A stretch of 64,000 bases of DNA, from NCBI GenBank assembly GCA_031286615.1, contig JAITUA010000003.1:434001-498000 (forward strand), in the 5' to 3' direction. Positions 40,212 through 48,717 of the stretch are shown piece by piece. Both the position numbers and the translations under genes were made by a program. The stretch is from Chryseobacterium sp. Lineage in GTDB: Bacteria; Bacteroidota; Bacteroidia; Flavobacteriales; Weeksellaceae. Each line of letters begins with the position of its first letter. Within the stretch, counting starts at the first letter, position 1. The notes beneath the pieces were generated by a model. It saw nothing but the letters and a program-made list of their open reading frames with translations, searched no databases and had not been told where the DNA came from.

Positions 40212-43200
40212 TTATTTGAAGTATTCAACACCGTTTTTGAATATGTTATGATAATTCGCGGTTGGTATATTTTTCATGAGACCTTCTGCAAATCGTTCCG
40301 GATGTCCCATTCTTCCGTAGATCTTTCCACATGGGCTGGTAACTCCTTCGATTCCGAATAATGAGTTATTCGGGTTGAACGGCATCCCGTGAGCGATGTT
40401 TCCATCAAAATCTATGTATTGAGTAGCGATCTGTCCGTTTTCATACAGCTTTTTGATTTCTTCTTCTGAAGCCATGAAACGTCCTTCTCCGTGGGAAATC
40501 GGAATAGTGAAAGTCTGATCTTTCATTCCTTTTAACCATGGGCTTTCATCATTCACCACTTTTACCGTCACCATCTGAGAGATGTGCCTTCTGATTGCGT
40601 TGTGAGCTAACGTTGGAGAGTTTTCATCTAAATCTTTAATTCTTCCGTAAGGTAATAATCCTGACTTCACAAGAGCCTGAAATCCGTTACAGATACCGAT
40701 AATCATGCCGTCTCTGTCTAATAATTCATGAACTGCATTTTTCATTTTCTCGTTTTTAAGAACGTTTACAATGAATTTTGCAGAACCATCCGGCTCATCA
40801 CCTGCGGAGAATCCTCCAGAGAATGCCAGAATCTGAGATGTTCTGATCTCTTCTACCCATGCATCAATACTTTCCTCCAATAATTGGTGGTTGATATTGA
40901 TCAAAGGCAGGCTGCTCACTACAGCACCTTCTTTCTGGAATGCATTCAGCGTATCATACTCACAGTTGGTTCCCGGGAATACCGGAGCGAATACTTTTGG
41001 CTGAGCAATTCCGTGTTTTTTAATAATGATATTTCTTGGGTGGATTGAGTTTGATTTTTCATCAATTTCAATCGTAATCTTTTCTTTTTCTACTGTTGGG
41101 AAAAGGTTTTCAAATGTATTTGTGTTCGCAGATACAAGGTCCACGATATTGGATTCAAGTCCGTTGATTTTTACAATACCTGAATCTTTTACTTCTCCGA
41201 TAAGCTGAAGAACAGACGAGCTTAATTCTTCTTTCGCTTCAATGACTAAGCTACCGATATTTTTAGCCAATAAAACATTTTCATCAGCATTGATTTCAGC
41301 TCCTAATCTGTTTCCAAAGCTCATTTTTGCTAAAGCTACGGCAAGACCTCCTTCTTTCACTGTTTTCACAGAAACAATTTTTCCTGCTTTGATATTTTCG
41401 AAAATGAATTCAAAAACTTCTTTTAAAGCATCATAGTTTGGAAGCCCGCTTTCCTGAGCAATATGATTGAAGAAATACAGTTTGTTTCCTGTACTTTTCA
41501 ATTCAGGAGAGATGATATTTTCTTTGTCTCCGTTTGCACATGCAAAAGAAATCAAGGTTGGCGGAACATTCAGATCCTGATACGTTCCACTCATTGAATC
41601 TTTCCCTCCGATAGCAGCTAAACCAAGTTTGATCTGCGCATCGTAAGCTCCTAAAAGTGAAGCTAAAGGTTTACCCCATTTTTCAGGGTTCTGCCCTAAT
41701 TTTTCAAAGTATTCCTGGAAACTTAGTCTGATGTTTTTGTAATCACCTCCCATTGCTGCAATTTTCGCAACACTTTCTACTACGGCATAAGATGCACCAA
41801 GTAATGAGTTTTGTTTTGAAATTTCAGCATCAAATCCCCAGCTTGCCAAAGAAACTGTTTTAATGTCTTTTGCTCCTAAAATAGGGAGTGCCTGCACACT
41901 TCCTTCCATCAGAGTCTGCTGATATTTTCCACCTAAAGGCATTGCTACTGTTGTGGCTCCAATTGAAGAGTCGAACATTTCAAGCAATCCTTTTTGTGAA
42001 GCTACATTTTTGTCTTTTAAGATGTTCAGGAAGTTTTCTGCTGTGAAAGCTTTGGTTTCTTCTTTTACTTCTTCAAGGTGAGTGATTTTCACTTCCTGAG
42101 ATTTTGAACATCCGTTGGTATCTAAGAAAGCTCTTGAAAGGTCTACAATTTTGTCTCCTTTCCAGAACATCTGCATTCTTCCTGAATCTGTCACTTTTGC
42201 TACTTCTACAGCAACAATGTTTTCAGCTTCACAGAATTTGATGAATTTTTCTTTATCCTGAGGATCTACCACTACCGCCATTCTTTCCTGAGATTCAGAA
42301 ATAGCCAGTTCAGTTCCGTTTAATCCTTCATATTTTAATGGTAATACATCCAGGTTTACTTCTAAAGAGTCTGCAATCTCACCAATTGCCACAGAAACAC
42401 CTCCCGCACCGAAGTCATTTGATTTTTTGATCAGCTTCGTTACTTCAGGATTTCTGAATAGTCTTTGAATTTTACGTTCTTCTACGGCATTTCCTTTCTG
42501 AACTTCTGAACTCATGGTGTGGATAGAAGTTTCGTCCTGTTCTTTTGAACTTCCGCTTGCTCCTCCTACTCCGTCACGACCTGTTGCACCTCCTAAAATA
42601 ATGATTGAATCACCATTTTCAGGCTTTTCACGTCTTACCCAATCCACTGGAACAGCTCCGGTAACGAAACCTACTTCCATTCTCTTGGCTTTGTACCCTT
42701 CGTCATAGATTTCAGAAACCATTGTCGTAGCAAGACCAATTTGGTTACCGTAAGATGAATATCCGTTGGCAGCCTGTTTTGTAATGGTTTTCTGAGGTAA
42801 TTTTCCTGGTAATGTTTTATCAACCGGTTCCAAAACATCTGCAGCACCCGTTAATCTCATTGCCTGGAATACAAAAGATCTTCCGGATAACGGGTCTCTG
42901 ATTGCACCTCCTAAACAAGTTGAAGCTCCACCAAACGGTTCAATTTCCGTAGGGTGATTGTGTGTTTCGTTTTTGAATAATAGATACCAAGGTTCTTTTT
43001 TACCATCGTATTCTGCTTCGATCTGGATGGTACAAGCATTGATCTCGTCAGAAATTACAAGGTTATCAAGATTCCCTGTTTTGTGGAAATATTTTCCGCA
43101 TACTGTTGCCAGATCCATTAATGAAATCGGCTTTAGCTCACGGCCTAAGAATTTTCTTTTTTCGATATAATCATTGAAAATAGTTTCCAACGTATGTTTG

Positions 43201-43907
43201 AACTGACCTTCAAACTGAATGTCTGACAATTCTGTTTCAAAAGTCGTATGACGACAGTGGTCACTCCAATACGTGTCTAATACTTTTAATTCTGTTTCCG
43301 TAGGATTTCTTTCTTCAGTTTTGAAATATTCCTGAATAAATTTCAAGTCATCCAATCCTAAAGCAAAACCATGATTGTTGTAGAAGCTTTCAAGTTCTCC
43401 ATCATTGAAATTGATGAAGTTTTCGTGAATGATTACTTTTGATGGTGTCTCATCTGCAGGAATATCCAGAATAGATAAGTCTTTTTCCTGAGATTCCACT
43501 TTGTTGATCAAAAGGTCTTTGATTTTAATCAAATCTGCTTCAGAAACTCCTTCAAATTCGATCAGTTTTCCACTTCTTACTTTTGATTTTTCATTTTCTG
43601 TAAGTAAAGCGATACACTGTTGTGCAGAGTCTGCTCTCTGATCATACTGACCTGGCAAAAACTCCATTCCGAAATGAATAGCTTTTGCTGGATTTTCTGT
43701 ATGCAAAATATCAGTAACAGGGTCTACGAAAGTGTTGTTCACTACTTTTTCAAATTCTCCGTCGTTCAGATTGAAAATATCATACACATTGTATACTTTC
43801 ACGCTTTGAACAGCCGGAACCACCGCTTTTACTTCATCAAAAATTTTTGGACTTTCAACATCGAAAATTCCTCTTTTTTCTACGAAAATTCTTTTGTTAT
43901 TAGACAT
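40212..43907 (-). CDS. purL: Phosphoribosylformylglycinamidine synthase (single-chain PurL-PurQ)
   Basis: 1231 residues, full-length fused enzyme of purine biosynthesis: FGAR + Gln + ATP give FGAM. N-terminal PurS-like region, linker helix and two AIRS-type domains (DTYWSDHCRHTTFETELSDI, NETHNHPTEIEPFGGASTCL, GGATGRDGVGGASGSS), then a class I glutamine amidotransferase C-terminus with Cys in GMIIGICNGFQALVKSGLL and HGMPFNPNNSLFGIEGVTSP ... GHPERFAEG. The short SDHCRHTTF and THNHPT motifs are diagnostic. Cytoplasmic. Its leader shares a 35-bp repeat with the yhcG-like gene just upstream. Confidence 0.97.
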   Translation of the reverse strand: MSNNKRIFVEKRGIFDVESPKIFDEVKAVVPAVQSVKVYNVYDIFNLNDGEFEKVVNNTFVDPVTDILHTENPAKAIHFGMEFLPGQYDQRADSAQQCIALLTENEKSKVRSGKLIEFEGVSEADLIKIKDLLINKVESQEKDLSILDIPADETPSKVIIHENFINFNDGELESFYNNHGFALGLDDLKFIQEYFKTEERNPTETELKVLDTYWSDHCRHTTFETELSDIQFEGQFKHTLETIFNDYIEKRKFLGRELKPISLMDLATVCGKYFHKTGNLDNLVISDEINACTIQIEAEYDGKKEPWYLLFKNETHNHPTEIEPFGGASTCLGGAIRDPLSGRSFVFQAMRLTGAADVLEPVDKTLPGKLPQKTITKQAANGYSSYGNQIGLATTMVSEIYDEGYKAKRMEVGFVTGAVPVDWVRREKPENGDSIIILGGATGRDGVGGASGSSKEQDETSIHTMSSEVQKGNAVEERKIQRLFRNPEVTKLIKKSNDFGAGGVSVAIGEIADSLEVNLDVLPLKYEGLNGTELAISESQERMAVVVDPQDKEKFIKFCEAENIVAVEVAKVTDSGRMQMFWKGDKIVDLSRAFLDTNGCSKSQEVKITHLEEVKEETKAFTAENFLNILKDKNVASQKGLLEMFDSSIGATTVAMPLGGKYQQTLMEGSVQALPILGAKDIKTVSLASWGFDAEISKQNSLLGASYAVVESVAKIAAMGGDYKNIRLSFQEYFEKLGQNPEKWGKPLASLLGAYDAQIKLGLAAIGGKDSMSGTYQDLNVPPTLISFACANGDKENIISPELKSTGNKLYFFNHIAQESGLPNYDALKEVFEFIFENIKAGKIVSVKTVKEGGLAVALAKMSFGNRLGAEINADENVLLAKNIGSLVIEAKEELSSSVLQLIGEVKDSGIVKINGLESNIVDLVSANTNTFENLFPTVEKEKITIEIDEKSNSIHPRNIIIKKHGIAQPKVFAPVFPGTNCEYDTLNAFQKEGAVVSSLPLININHQLLEESIDAWVEEIRTSQILAFSGGFSAGDEPDGSAKFIVNVLKNEKMKNAVHELLDRDGMIIGICNGFQALVKSGLLPYGRIKDLDENSPTLAHNAIRRHISQMVTVKVVNDESPWLKGMKDQTFTIPISHGEGRFMASEEEIKKLYENGQIATQYIDFDGNIAHGMPFNPNNSLFGIEGVTSPCGKIYGRMGHPERFAEGLMKNIPTANYHNIFKNGVEYFK

Positions 43908-43908
43908 T

Positions 43909-43942
43909 AGATGTCAGATTTTAATATTAGATTTATTTTTTA
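43909..43942. repeat. 35-bp direct repeat, purL-proximal copy
   Basis: TTAGATGTCAG then TTTTAATATTAGATTTATTT; differs from 44974-45008 by one T. Together they flank the YhcG-type gene. The period is about 7 bp. Confidence 0.8.
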
Positions 43943-44964
43943 TTTTCAAATTTATTTCTTGCTATCTCTATTGAACGATGCAATTTTTCAAGCAAAACTT
44001 TTTCTGAAGGTAAGATAAGTAAATATTCTGCTACTTTTATATTATCTCCTTCCAGATTCATGAGTTCTATATGTTCGGAATTTTTCCCGGAACAAAGTAT
44101 TAAACCAATGGGAGCGTTCTCCCCTTCTACTTTTTCATATTTATTAAGATATGAGAGATAAAGCTCCATCTGCCCTTTATGGCTGGCTTCAAATTCACCT
44201 AATTTCAGTTCGATAACGACTAAAGATTTTAGTTTCCTATGATAGAAAAGTAAATCCAGATAGTAATCTCTGTTATCTATTGTGATTCTTTTTTGTCTTG
44301 AAAGAAAAGCAAAATCAGTTCCTAGCTCAGAAATGAATTTTTGAAGTTCCACAATAATGGCTTCTTCCAAGTCTCTCTCAGAAAAGGTATCTTTCAATTC
44401 TAAAAAATCAAGAAAATATGGGTCTTTAAAAACCAAATCGGGATTAAGTATATTATTTTCAGACCAATTTTTAAGTTCTCTATCTATTATCTCTTCAGGT
44501 TTTTTACTGATGGCTGTTCGCTCAAAAAGCAGAGAATTGATTTTTTCTCTCAAGACTCTGACACTCCAATTTTCAATTTTACAAACTTCAAGATAAAAGT
44601 TTCTTTTAGTATCTTCAGAAATAGGAATGAGAAGCAGAAAGTGAGTCCAGGATAATTGTCGCATCGCTGATGCGACAATATTAAAATCACTAAAAACAGA
44701 CGCAAACTGCATCATTTTTCGGATATTTTTTTCAGAAAATGAATTTCCAAATTCTAACGCAAGTTGTTGAGAGATTTGTACAATAACTTCTTTGCCATAC
44801 TCTGCTCTCTTATTATCTAAAACATCTTTATTTATTCTTTTTCCTATTTCCCAGTACAAAACCACCATTGCCGAGTTTACCTGAGCTGCAACCTGACTTC
44901 TTGTCTTGTCTACCAGCTCCTTAAGATCGGTCATTAATTGTTGATGATTTTGATTCTGTAACAT
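43933..44964 (-). CDS. YhcG/RpnA-like PD-(D/E)xK nuclease (DUF1016)
   Basis: 343 residues. N-terminal DUF1016 helical domain (AMVVLYWEIGKRINKDVL, QQLALEFGNSFSEKNIRKMM, AMRQLSWTHFLLLIPI), then the C-terminal restriction-like nuclease core: D237 in YYLDLLFYHRKLK, E252 and K254 in VVIELKLGEF, plus ILCSGKNSEHIELM. These proteins are recombination-promoting nucleases or restriction-associated nucleases. It sits between purL and the WG gene, bounded by two copies of the same 35-bp sequence, suggesting insertion. Solitary, with no methylase partner. Confidence 0.9.
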   Translation of the reverse strand: MLQNQNHQQLMTDLKELVDKTRSQVAAQVNSAMVVLYWEIGKRINKDVLDNKRAEYGKEVIVQISQQLALEFGNSFSEKNIRKMMQFASVFSDFNIVASAMRQLSWTHFLLLIPISEDTKRNFYLEVCKIENWSVRVLREKINSLLFERTAISKKPEEIIDRELKNWSENNILNPDLVFKDPYFLDFLELKDTFSERDLEEAIIVELQKFISELGTDFAFLSRQKRITIDNRDYYLDLLFYHRKLKSLVVIELKLGEFEASHKGQMELYLSYLNKYEKVEGENAPIGLILCSGKNSEHIELMNLEGDNIKVAEYLLILPSEKVLLEKLHRSIEIARNKFENKK

Positions 44965-44973
44965 TATTAAAAA

Positions 44974-45008
44974 TTAGATGTCAGATTTTTAATATTAGAT
45001 TTATTTTT
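44974..45008. repeat. 35-bp direct repeat, distal copy
   Basis: Same orientation as 43909-43942 and 34 of 35 bases equal apart from a 1-nt indel. Confidence 0.8.
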
Positions 45009-45156
45009 CTTTTATTTTTTCTGAACTTAAAGTTTCTTTCTTTAAATCCGTCTCTATTGGAAAATTTTGAAAGAGATTTTCCCTTCAACCATTATTCTGT
45101 ACAAATTTAAAGGAATAAGTCTATCCTCTTCAAATTTGAGCCCCGGAATTTCCAAT

Positions 45157-46128
45157 TTATTTGTTTAAAAATTTATTCGGATTATCCTTATGTTCTTTCT
45201 GATAGTCCTCAGCATTTTTTATTTCTTTTTTCAGCCAGTTTTCAAAAGGAGCTTTCTTTTCATTAAAATCCTCAATGCCATAAAATGTTTTACCATCTTC
45301 TGAAACCAGGAACTTGAAACGATAAAGCACATCCAGTTCTTTTTTCCTGTAATCATATGTGTTCACCTGATAATACGGAAAGTTTTCTTTTGGCCTTTCT
45401 ACAATTTCAAAAAACAGTTTTTTTTCGTTTTCAGATAATTTGTTGTAGAAATTCACATAATAAAGATCCGAGAGTTTTTTCTCCTGTTTTTCAAAGAACT
45501 GAAGAATATTCTTCTCTTTTTCATTGTATTGAAACGGATTAGGATAATATTTCCTATCTATTTCAACATCCTGCTCTGTTGATTTCGTCAATGACTGAAC
45601 AGTTTGTCCTTTAATATTCATCACTCCCCATTTACCTCCTACAATGGATCTATGCTCGTCATTTGTTTTTTCCCAGTCGCAGCCGTCACAAAATGTTGCG
45701 TAACCGTAATTAAAAGGAAATGCAAAGTCATGCTCAGCTACAATAACAGTATTCCCGTTTCTGTCTGCAAATCCTACTTTACCATTTTTAACCAATCTTC
45801 TCAGTCCTTCAGAGAAATAATCTGCACCATTGTCATAAAGGAAAGGCTGGTACAGAAATTTCCCATTTCTGTCATAAACATATCCCCATGCATTTTTTTC
45901 TGATTTTTCACCTTCTTTGCTTCCATCAAAAAAAATTGTTTCTCCTTCTACAGGATCTCCATCTTTTAGAAATGAAAAGATTTTGAACTGGGCAGGAACA
46001 ATTATTTTTCCAGCTTTATTTTTTACTCCAACCAGAGAGTCTTTGGATTTGAAATAATGTAAATCCTCTTTACCCTGAGAAAAAGAAATGATTGGTGTTA
46101 ATAGAATGGTTAATAGTAGTTTTTTCAT
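45157..46128 (-). CDS. WG-repeat protein, secreted
   Basis: 323 residues from the ATG at 46128, which begins a signal peptide (MKKLLLTILLTPIISFSQ); the longer frame from 46173 lacks one. WG-like repeats: LVGVKNKAGKIIVPAQFKIF, AWGYVYDRNGKFLYQPFLYD, KVGFADRNGNTVIVAEHDFA and KWGVMNIKGQTVQSL. Such repeats form a beta-structure in periplasmic or surface proteins with unknown ligands. The C-terminal ~100 residues are mixed and end in KEHKDNPNKFLNK. Not in an evident operon. Confidence 0.82.
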   Translation of the reverse strand: MKKLLLTILLTPIISFSQGKEDLHYFKSKDSLVGVKNKAGKIIVPAQFKIFSFLKDGDPVEGETIFFDGSKEGEKSEKNAWGYVYDRNGKFLYQPFLYDNGADYFSEGLRRLVKNGKVGFADRNGNTVIVAEHDFAFPFNYGYATFCDGCDWEKTNDEHRSIVGGKWGVMNIKGQTVQSLTKSTEQDVEIDRKYYPNPFQYNEKEKNILQFFEKQEKKLSDLYYVNFYNKLSENEKKLFFEIVERPKENFPYYQVNTYDYRKKELDVLYRFKFLVSEDGKTFYGIEDFNEKKAPFENWLKKEIKNAEDYQKEHKDNPNKFLNK

Positions 46129-46149
46129 ATTATTTGGAGTGGGAAATGA

Positions 46150-46176
46150 AATATGCAGCCCAAAAGACTGCATATT
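46150..46176 (-). terminator. Weak terminator of purB
   Basis: AATATGCAG/CTGCATATT stem with a 9-nt loop, directly after the purB stop; the T-tract is short. Confidence 0.5.
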
Positions 46177-46179
46177 ATT

Positions 46180-47607
46180 TTATACTTTAAGATCAGCTTC
46201 CAATCCTATTAAGTCTTTATTTTGGTCTATAATCGGCTGCACTTCATTTTTGATGAATTCCTCCGTCTGGATCGGCGCGAAACCAATAAAGTTTTTAGGA
46301 TCTAAAACTTCTTTCAGTTTTGATTTGTCTAGTTTTAAAGAATCATCGTTTAAGATTCTTTCGATAAGGTCATTTTCTTTTCCTTCTTCTTTCACTTTCT
46401 TGGAAGCTTCCATAGAGTGAACTCTGATCACTTCATGGATTTCCTGACGGTCACCACCGGCTTTTACTTCTTCCATGATAATGTATTCTGTTGCCATGAA
46501 AGGAAGTTCTTCCATAATATGTTTGTTGATTCTGTTCGGATATACAACGATTCCGTTCATGATGTTGTTCCAGATTAATAGGATTGCATCAACAGCTAAA
46601 AAGGCCTGAGGAATTGTTAATCTCTTGTTTGCAGAGTCATCCAATGTTCTTTCAAACCATTGTGTAGAAGCTACCATTGCAGAACTTGTCGTTAAAGACA
46701 TTACGTATTTTGCCAATGCTCCGATTCTTTCGCTTCTCATCGGGTTACGTTTGTAAGCCATTGCAGATGAACCGATCTGGTTTTTCTCGAATGGTTCTTC
46801 AATTTCCTTAAGGTTTTGAAGTAAACGTAAATCGTTTGTGAATTTGTGTGCAGATTGTGCAATATTTCCCAATAAAGCAACTACTTTCGCATCAATTTTT
46901 CTATCGTAAGTCTGTCCGGAAACTCCGAAAACTTTATCGAAACCGAATCTTTTTGAAAGTTCTTTATCTAAGTGTTTTACTTTAGAATAATCTCCGTTGA
47001 AAAGTTCAAGGAAACTTGCAGCTGTTCCTGTAGTTCCTTTTACTCCTCTGAAACGAAGTGTTTCAAGGAAGAAATCCAATTCTTCGATATCAAGAACCAA
47101 ACTCTGTAACCAAAGTGTAGCTCTTTTACCAACCGTTGTCAACTGAGCCGGCTGGAAGTGTGTGAATCCTAAAGTAGGAAGGTCTTTATACTGAATAGCA
47201 AAGTCTGCTAAGTTTTTCATTACGTTAACCAACTTTTTCTTTAAGATTAAAAGTCCGTCACGAATCTGAATTAAGTCAGTATTATCTCCTACAAAAGCCG
47301 AAGTAGCTCCCAGGTGAATAATTCCTTTTGCTGAAGGCGCCACATCCCCATAAGCGTGAACGTGAGCCATTACATCATGACGGAATTTTTTCTCATACTC
47401 TGCTGCTTTCTCATAATCGATATTTTCAGCATTAGCTTTTAACTCAGCGATCTGCTCGTCTGTAATTTCAAGTCCAAGGTCTTTTTCGATTTCAGCAAGA
47501 GCTATCCAAAGCTTTCTCCAATTCTGGAATTTGTTATTGTGTGAGAAGTTAAATAACATTTCTTCACTGGAGTAGCGCTCTTCCAATGGATTTTTGTAGG
47601 AATTCAT
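46180..47607 (-). CDS. purB: Adenylosuccinate lyase
   Basis: 475 residues. Fumarase/aspartase superfamily enzyme that splits SAICAR and adenylosuccinate, releasing fumarate, in purine synthesis. Signature: GSSAMAYKRNPMRSERIGAL (flexible loop with the catalytic Ser). Other landmarks: HVHAYGDVAPSAKGIIHLGA with TSAFVGDNTD, and TLGFTHFQPAQLTTVGKRAT. Length is normal. Close to purL but separated by the yhcG-like and WG genes, so the pur genes do not form an operon here. Confidence 0.97.
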   Translation of the reverse strand: MNSYKNPLEERYSSEEMLFNFSHNNKFQNWRKLWIALAEIEKDLGLEITDEQIAELKANAENIDYEKAAEYEKKFRHDVMAHVHAYGDVAPSAKGIIHLGATSAFVGDNTDLIQIRDGLLILKKKLVNVMKNLADFAIQYKDLPTLGFTHFQPAQLTTVGKRATLWLQSLVLDIEELDFFLETLRFRGVKGTTGTAASFLELFNGDYSKVKHLDKELSKRFGFDKVFGVSGQTYDRKIDAKVVALLGNIAQSAHKFTNDLRLLQNLKEIEEPFEKNQIGSSAMAYKRNPMRSERIGALAKYVMSLTTSSAMVASTQWFERTLDDSANKRLTIPQAFLAVDAILLIWNNIMNGIVVYPNRINKHIMEELPFMATEYIIMEEVKAGGDRQEIHEVIRVHSMEASKKVKEEGKENDLIERILNDDSLKLDKSKLKEVLDPKNFIGFAPIQTEEFIKNEVQPIIDQNKDLIGLEADLKV

Positions 47608-47631
47608 TCGTTCTTTTACTTTTTAGATGTA

Positions 47632-47639
47632 CAAAAATA
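47632..47639 (-). promoter_or_regulatory. -7 promoter box for purB
   Basis: TATTTTTG on the minus strand, exact consensus, 24 bp upstream of the ATG. Confidence 0.55.
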
Positions 47640-47742
47640 CGGTTTTTCGGTGAGAGATAAAAATCCTGCTTTTATGATTTTTCAACCATATTATGAATCA
47701 AATAAAAGATTTTACAGCCTGTTTTTTACTATTTTTAATTAG

Positions 47743-47886
47743 TTAATCGATAATAAGTCCGCATGGTGATCCTACCGGAATACATTTTCTTTCCAGTGAG
47801 CACCAGAAATATCCTGCCAGACACATCGGAATACCACCCTGAACAGTTTTCAATTCTCTTTTTGAAAGTTTTCTTAAGTTTTTCAT
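47743..47886 (-). CDS. Bacteriocin-like peptide with double-glycine leader (orphan)
   Basis: 47 residues. MKNLRKLSKRELKTVQGG is a classic double-glycine leader (LSKRELKxVxGG), after which the core peptide has four Cys (C21, C28, C35 and C42 of the precursor), with CLAGYFWCSLERKC and GSPCGLIID. The leader would be cut at GG by a C39-peptidase/ABC transporter, none of which is in the window. Common in Chryseobacterium as multi-copy orphans. May be a bacteriocin, a signal or a toxin. It has a normal ATG start. A 47-codon gene like this is easily missed by gene callers. Confidence 0.82.
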   Translation of the reverse strand: MKNLRKLSKRELKTVQGGIPMCLAGYFWCSLERKCIPVGSPCGLIID

Positions 47887-48073
47887 AGTAACATTTTTTG
47901 ATTTTTTTCCTACTCTATATGCTTTTCGGATTACGCTTTAATTTGGTAATACCAATATACATATTTTTCGGATATAAAAAGATAAGCTACTCATTTTATA
48001 CAATTTACAAATACAATTTGTTTATTAGCTTCAGTCATTGTATATCAATATAGCTTCTTAAGACAAAAAAATA
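47887..48073. other. Upstream region of the peptide gene
   Basis: Gap between the peptide gene and the lipoprotein terminator; nothing recognised beyond AT-rich sequence. Confidence 0.4.
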
Positions 48074-48098
48074 AAAACCTCCACTGTTGCAGAGGTTT
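48074..48098 (-). terminator. Terminator of the RHS operon
   Basis: AAACCTC/GAGGTTT stem on the minus strand followed by a TTTTATTTTTTT run, ~70 bp after the last gene of the operon. Confidence 0.75.
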
Positions 48099-48109
48099 CG
48101 TTTTATTTG

Positions 48110-48152
48110 TGGACACGAGCGAGACGCTCGCGCCAGCGGGGGAGAGTGTCCA
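48110..48152. repeat. GC-rich palindrome GGACAC...GTGTCC
   Basis: GGACACGAGCGAGACGCTCG at the left and GGGGGAGAGTGTCC at the right form an imperfect inverted repeat with an inner GAGCG/CGCTC stem, much more GC-rich than its surroundings. It lies between the operon's last stop and its terminator. Confidence 0.65.
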
Positions 48153-48169
48153 TAATTATTTATATACAG

Positions 48170-48715
48170 CTATTTAATTTTAATTGTTTTAAAAATTTTC
48201 AAAAATTTCTTTTTATTTTCTTCGCTTAAATCAGTACTTACTATTGCAAATTTATTTTTGTGCACATCTATGCTATCAAAGTAAATTCCTATTGAACCTT
48301 TAGATTTCTTTGGAAGCATTACTTGAGCTATATTTTTATTTATAGTGTCAAAGTAATAATAATTATCATTGAAAATTCCATTTCTATAATCATTGTCTAA
48401 ATATTTGGAATAGTAAATTTTAGTTCCTTTTGAACTTACCTTATCAAAAATTTCTTTTTCTCCAGTAATAGAGTAATCTTCCGTAAAAGGTTTATAATAA
48501 GATCCTAAATAAACTGAACCAATATTTTTTTCGTGGAAAAATATATCATAAACATTTGTATCTACACTATTATCTTTTTTTAATACAAAGTTTGACGGAA
48601 CTTCAAAGCTAACATTTCTGATACTAATTTTTTCAAATATATGTTCTTTTTCCTGTTGTTTACAAGAATTAACTACAATTGTTAAAACTATTAATGTAAT
48701 AAATCTCTTTATCAT
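48170..48715 (-). CDS. Lipoprotein, candidate immunity partner of the RHS protein
   Basis: 181 residues. Lipobox VNSC (Cys18) after MIKRFITLIVLTIVVNSC. Lys/Asp/Tyr-rich mature domain without known family: ISIRNVSFEVPSNFVLKKDN, YDIFFHEKNIGSVYLGSYYK, and AIVSTDLSEENKKKFLKIFK. It starts 2 bp after the stop of the RHS gene. In polymorphic-toxin loci the gene right after the toxin often encodes immunity, and a lipoprotein would fit a toxin acting in the envelope, but this is inferred from position only. It is lower in GC than the RHS gene. Confidence 0.6.
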   Translation of the reverse strand: MIKRFITLIVLTIVVNSCKQQEKEHIFEKISIRNVSFEVPSNFVLKKDNSVDTNVYDIFFHEKNIGSVYLGSYYKPFTEDYSITGEKEIFDKVSSKGTKIYYSKYLDNDYRNGIFNDNYYYFDTINKNIAQVMLPKKSKGSIGIYFDSIDVHKNKFAIVSTDLSEENKKKFLKIFKTIKIK

Positions 48716-48717
48716 TT

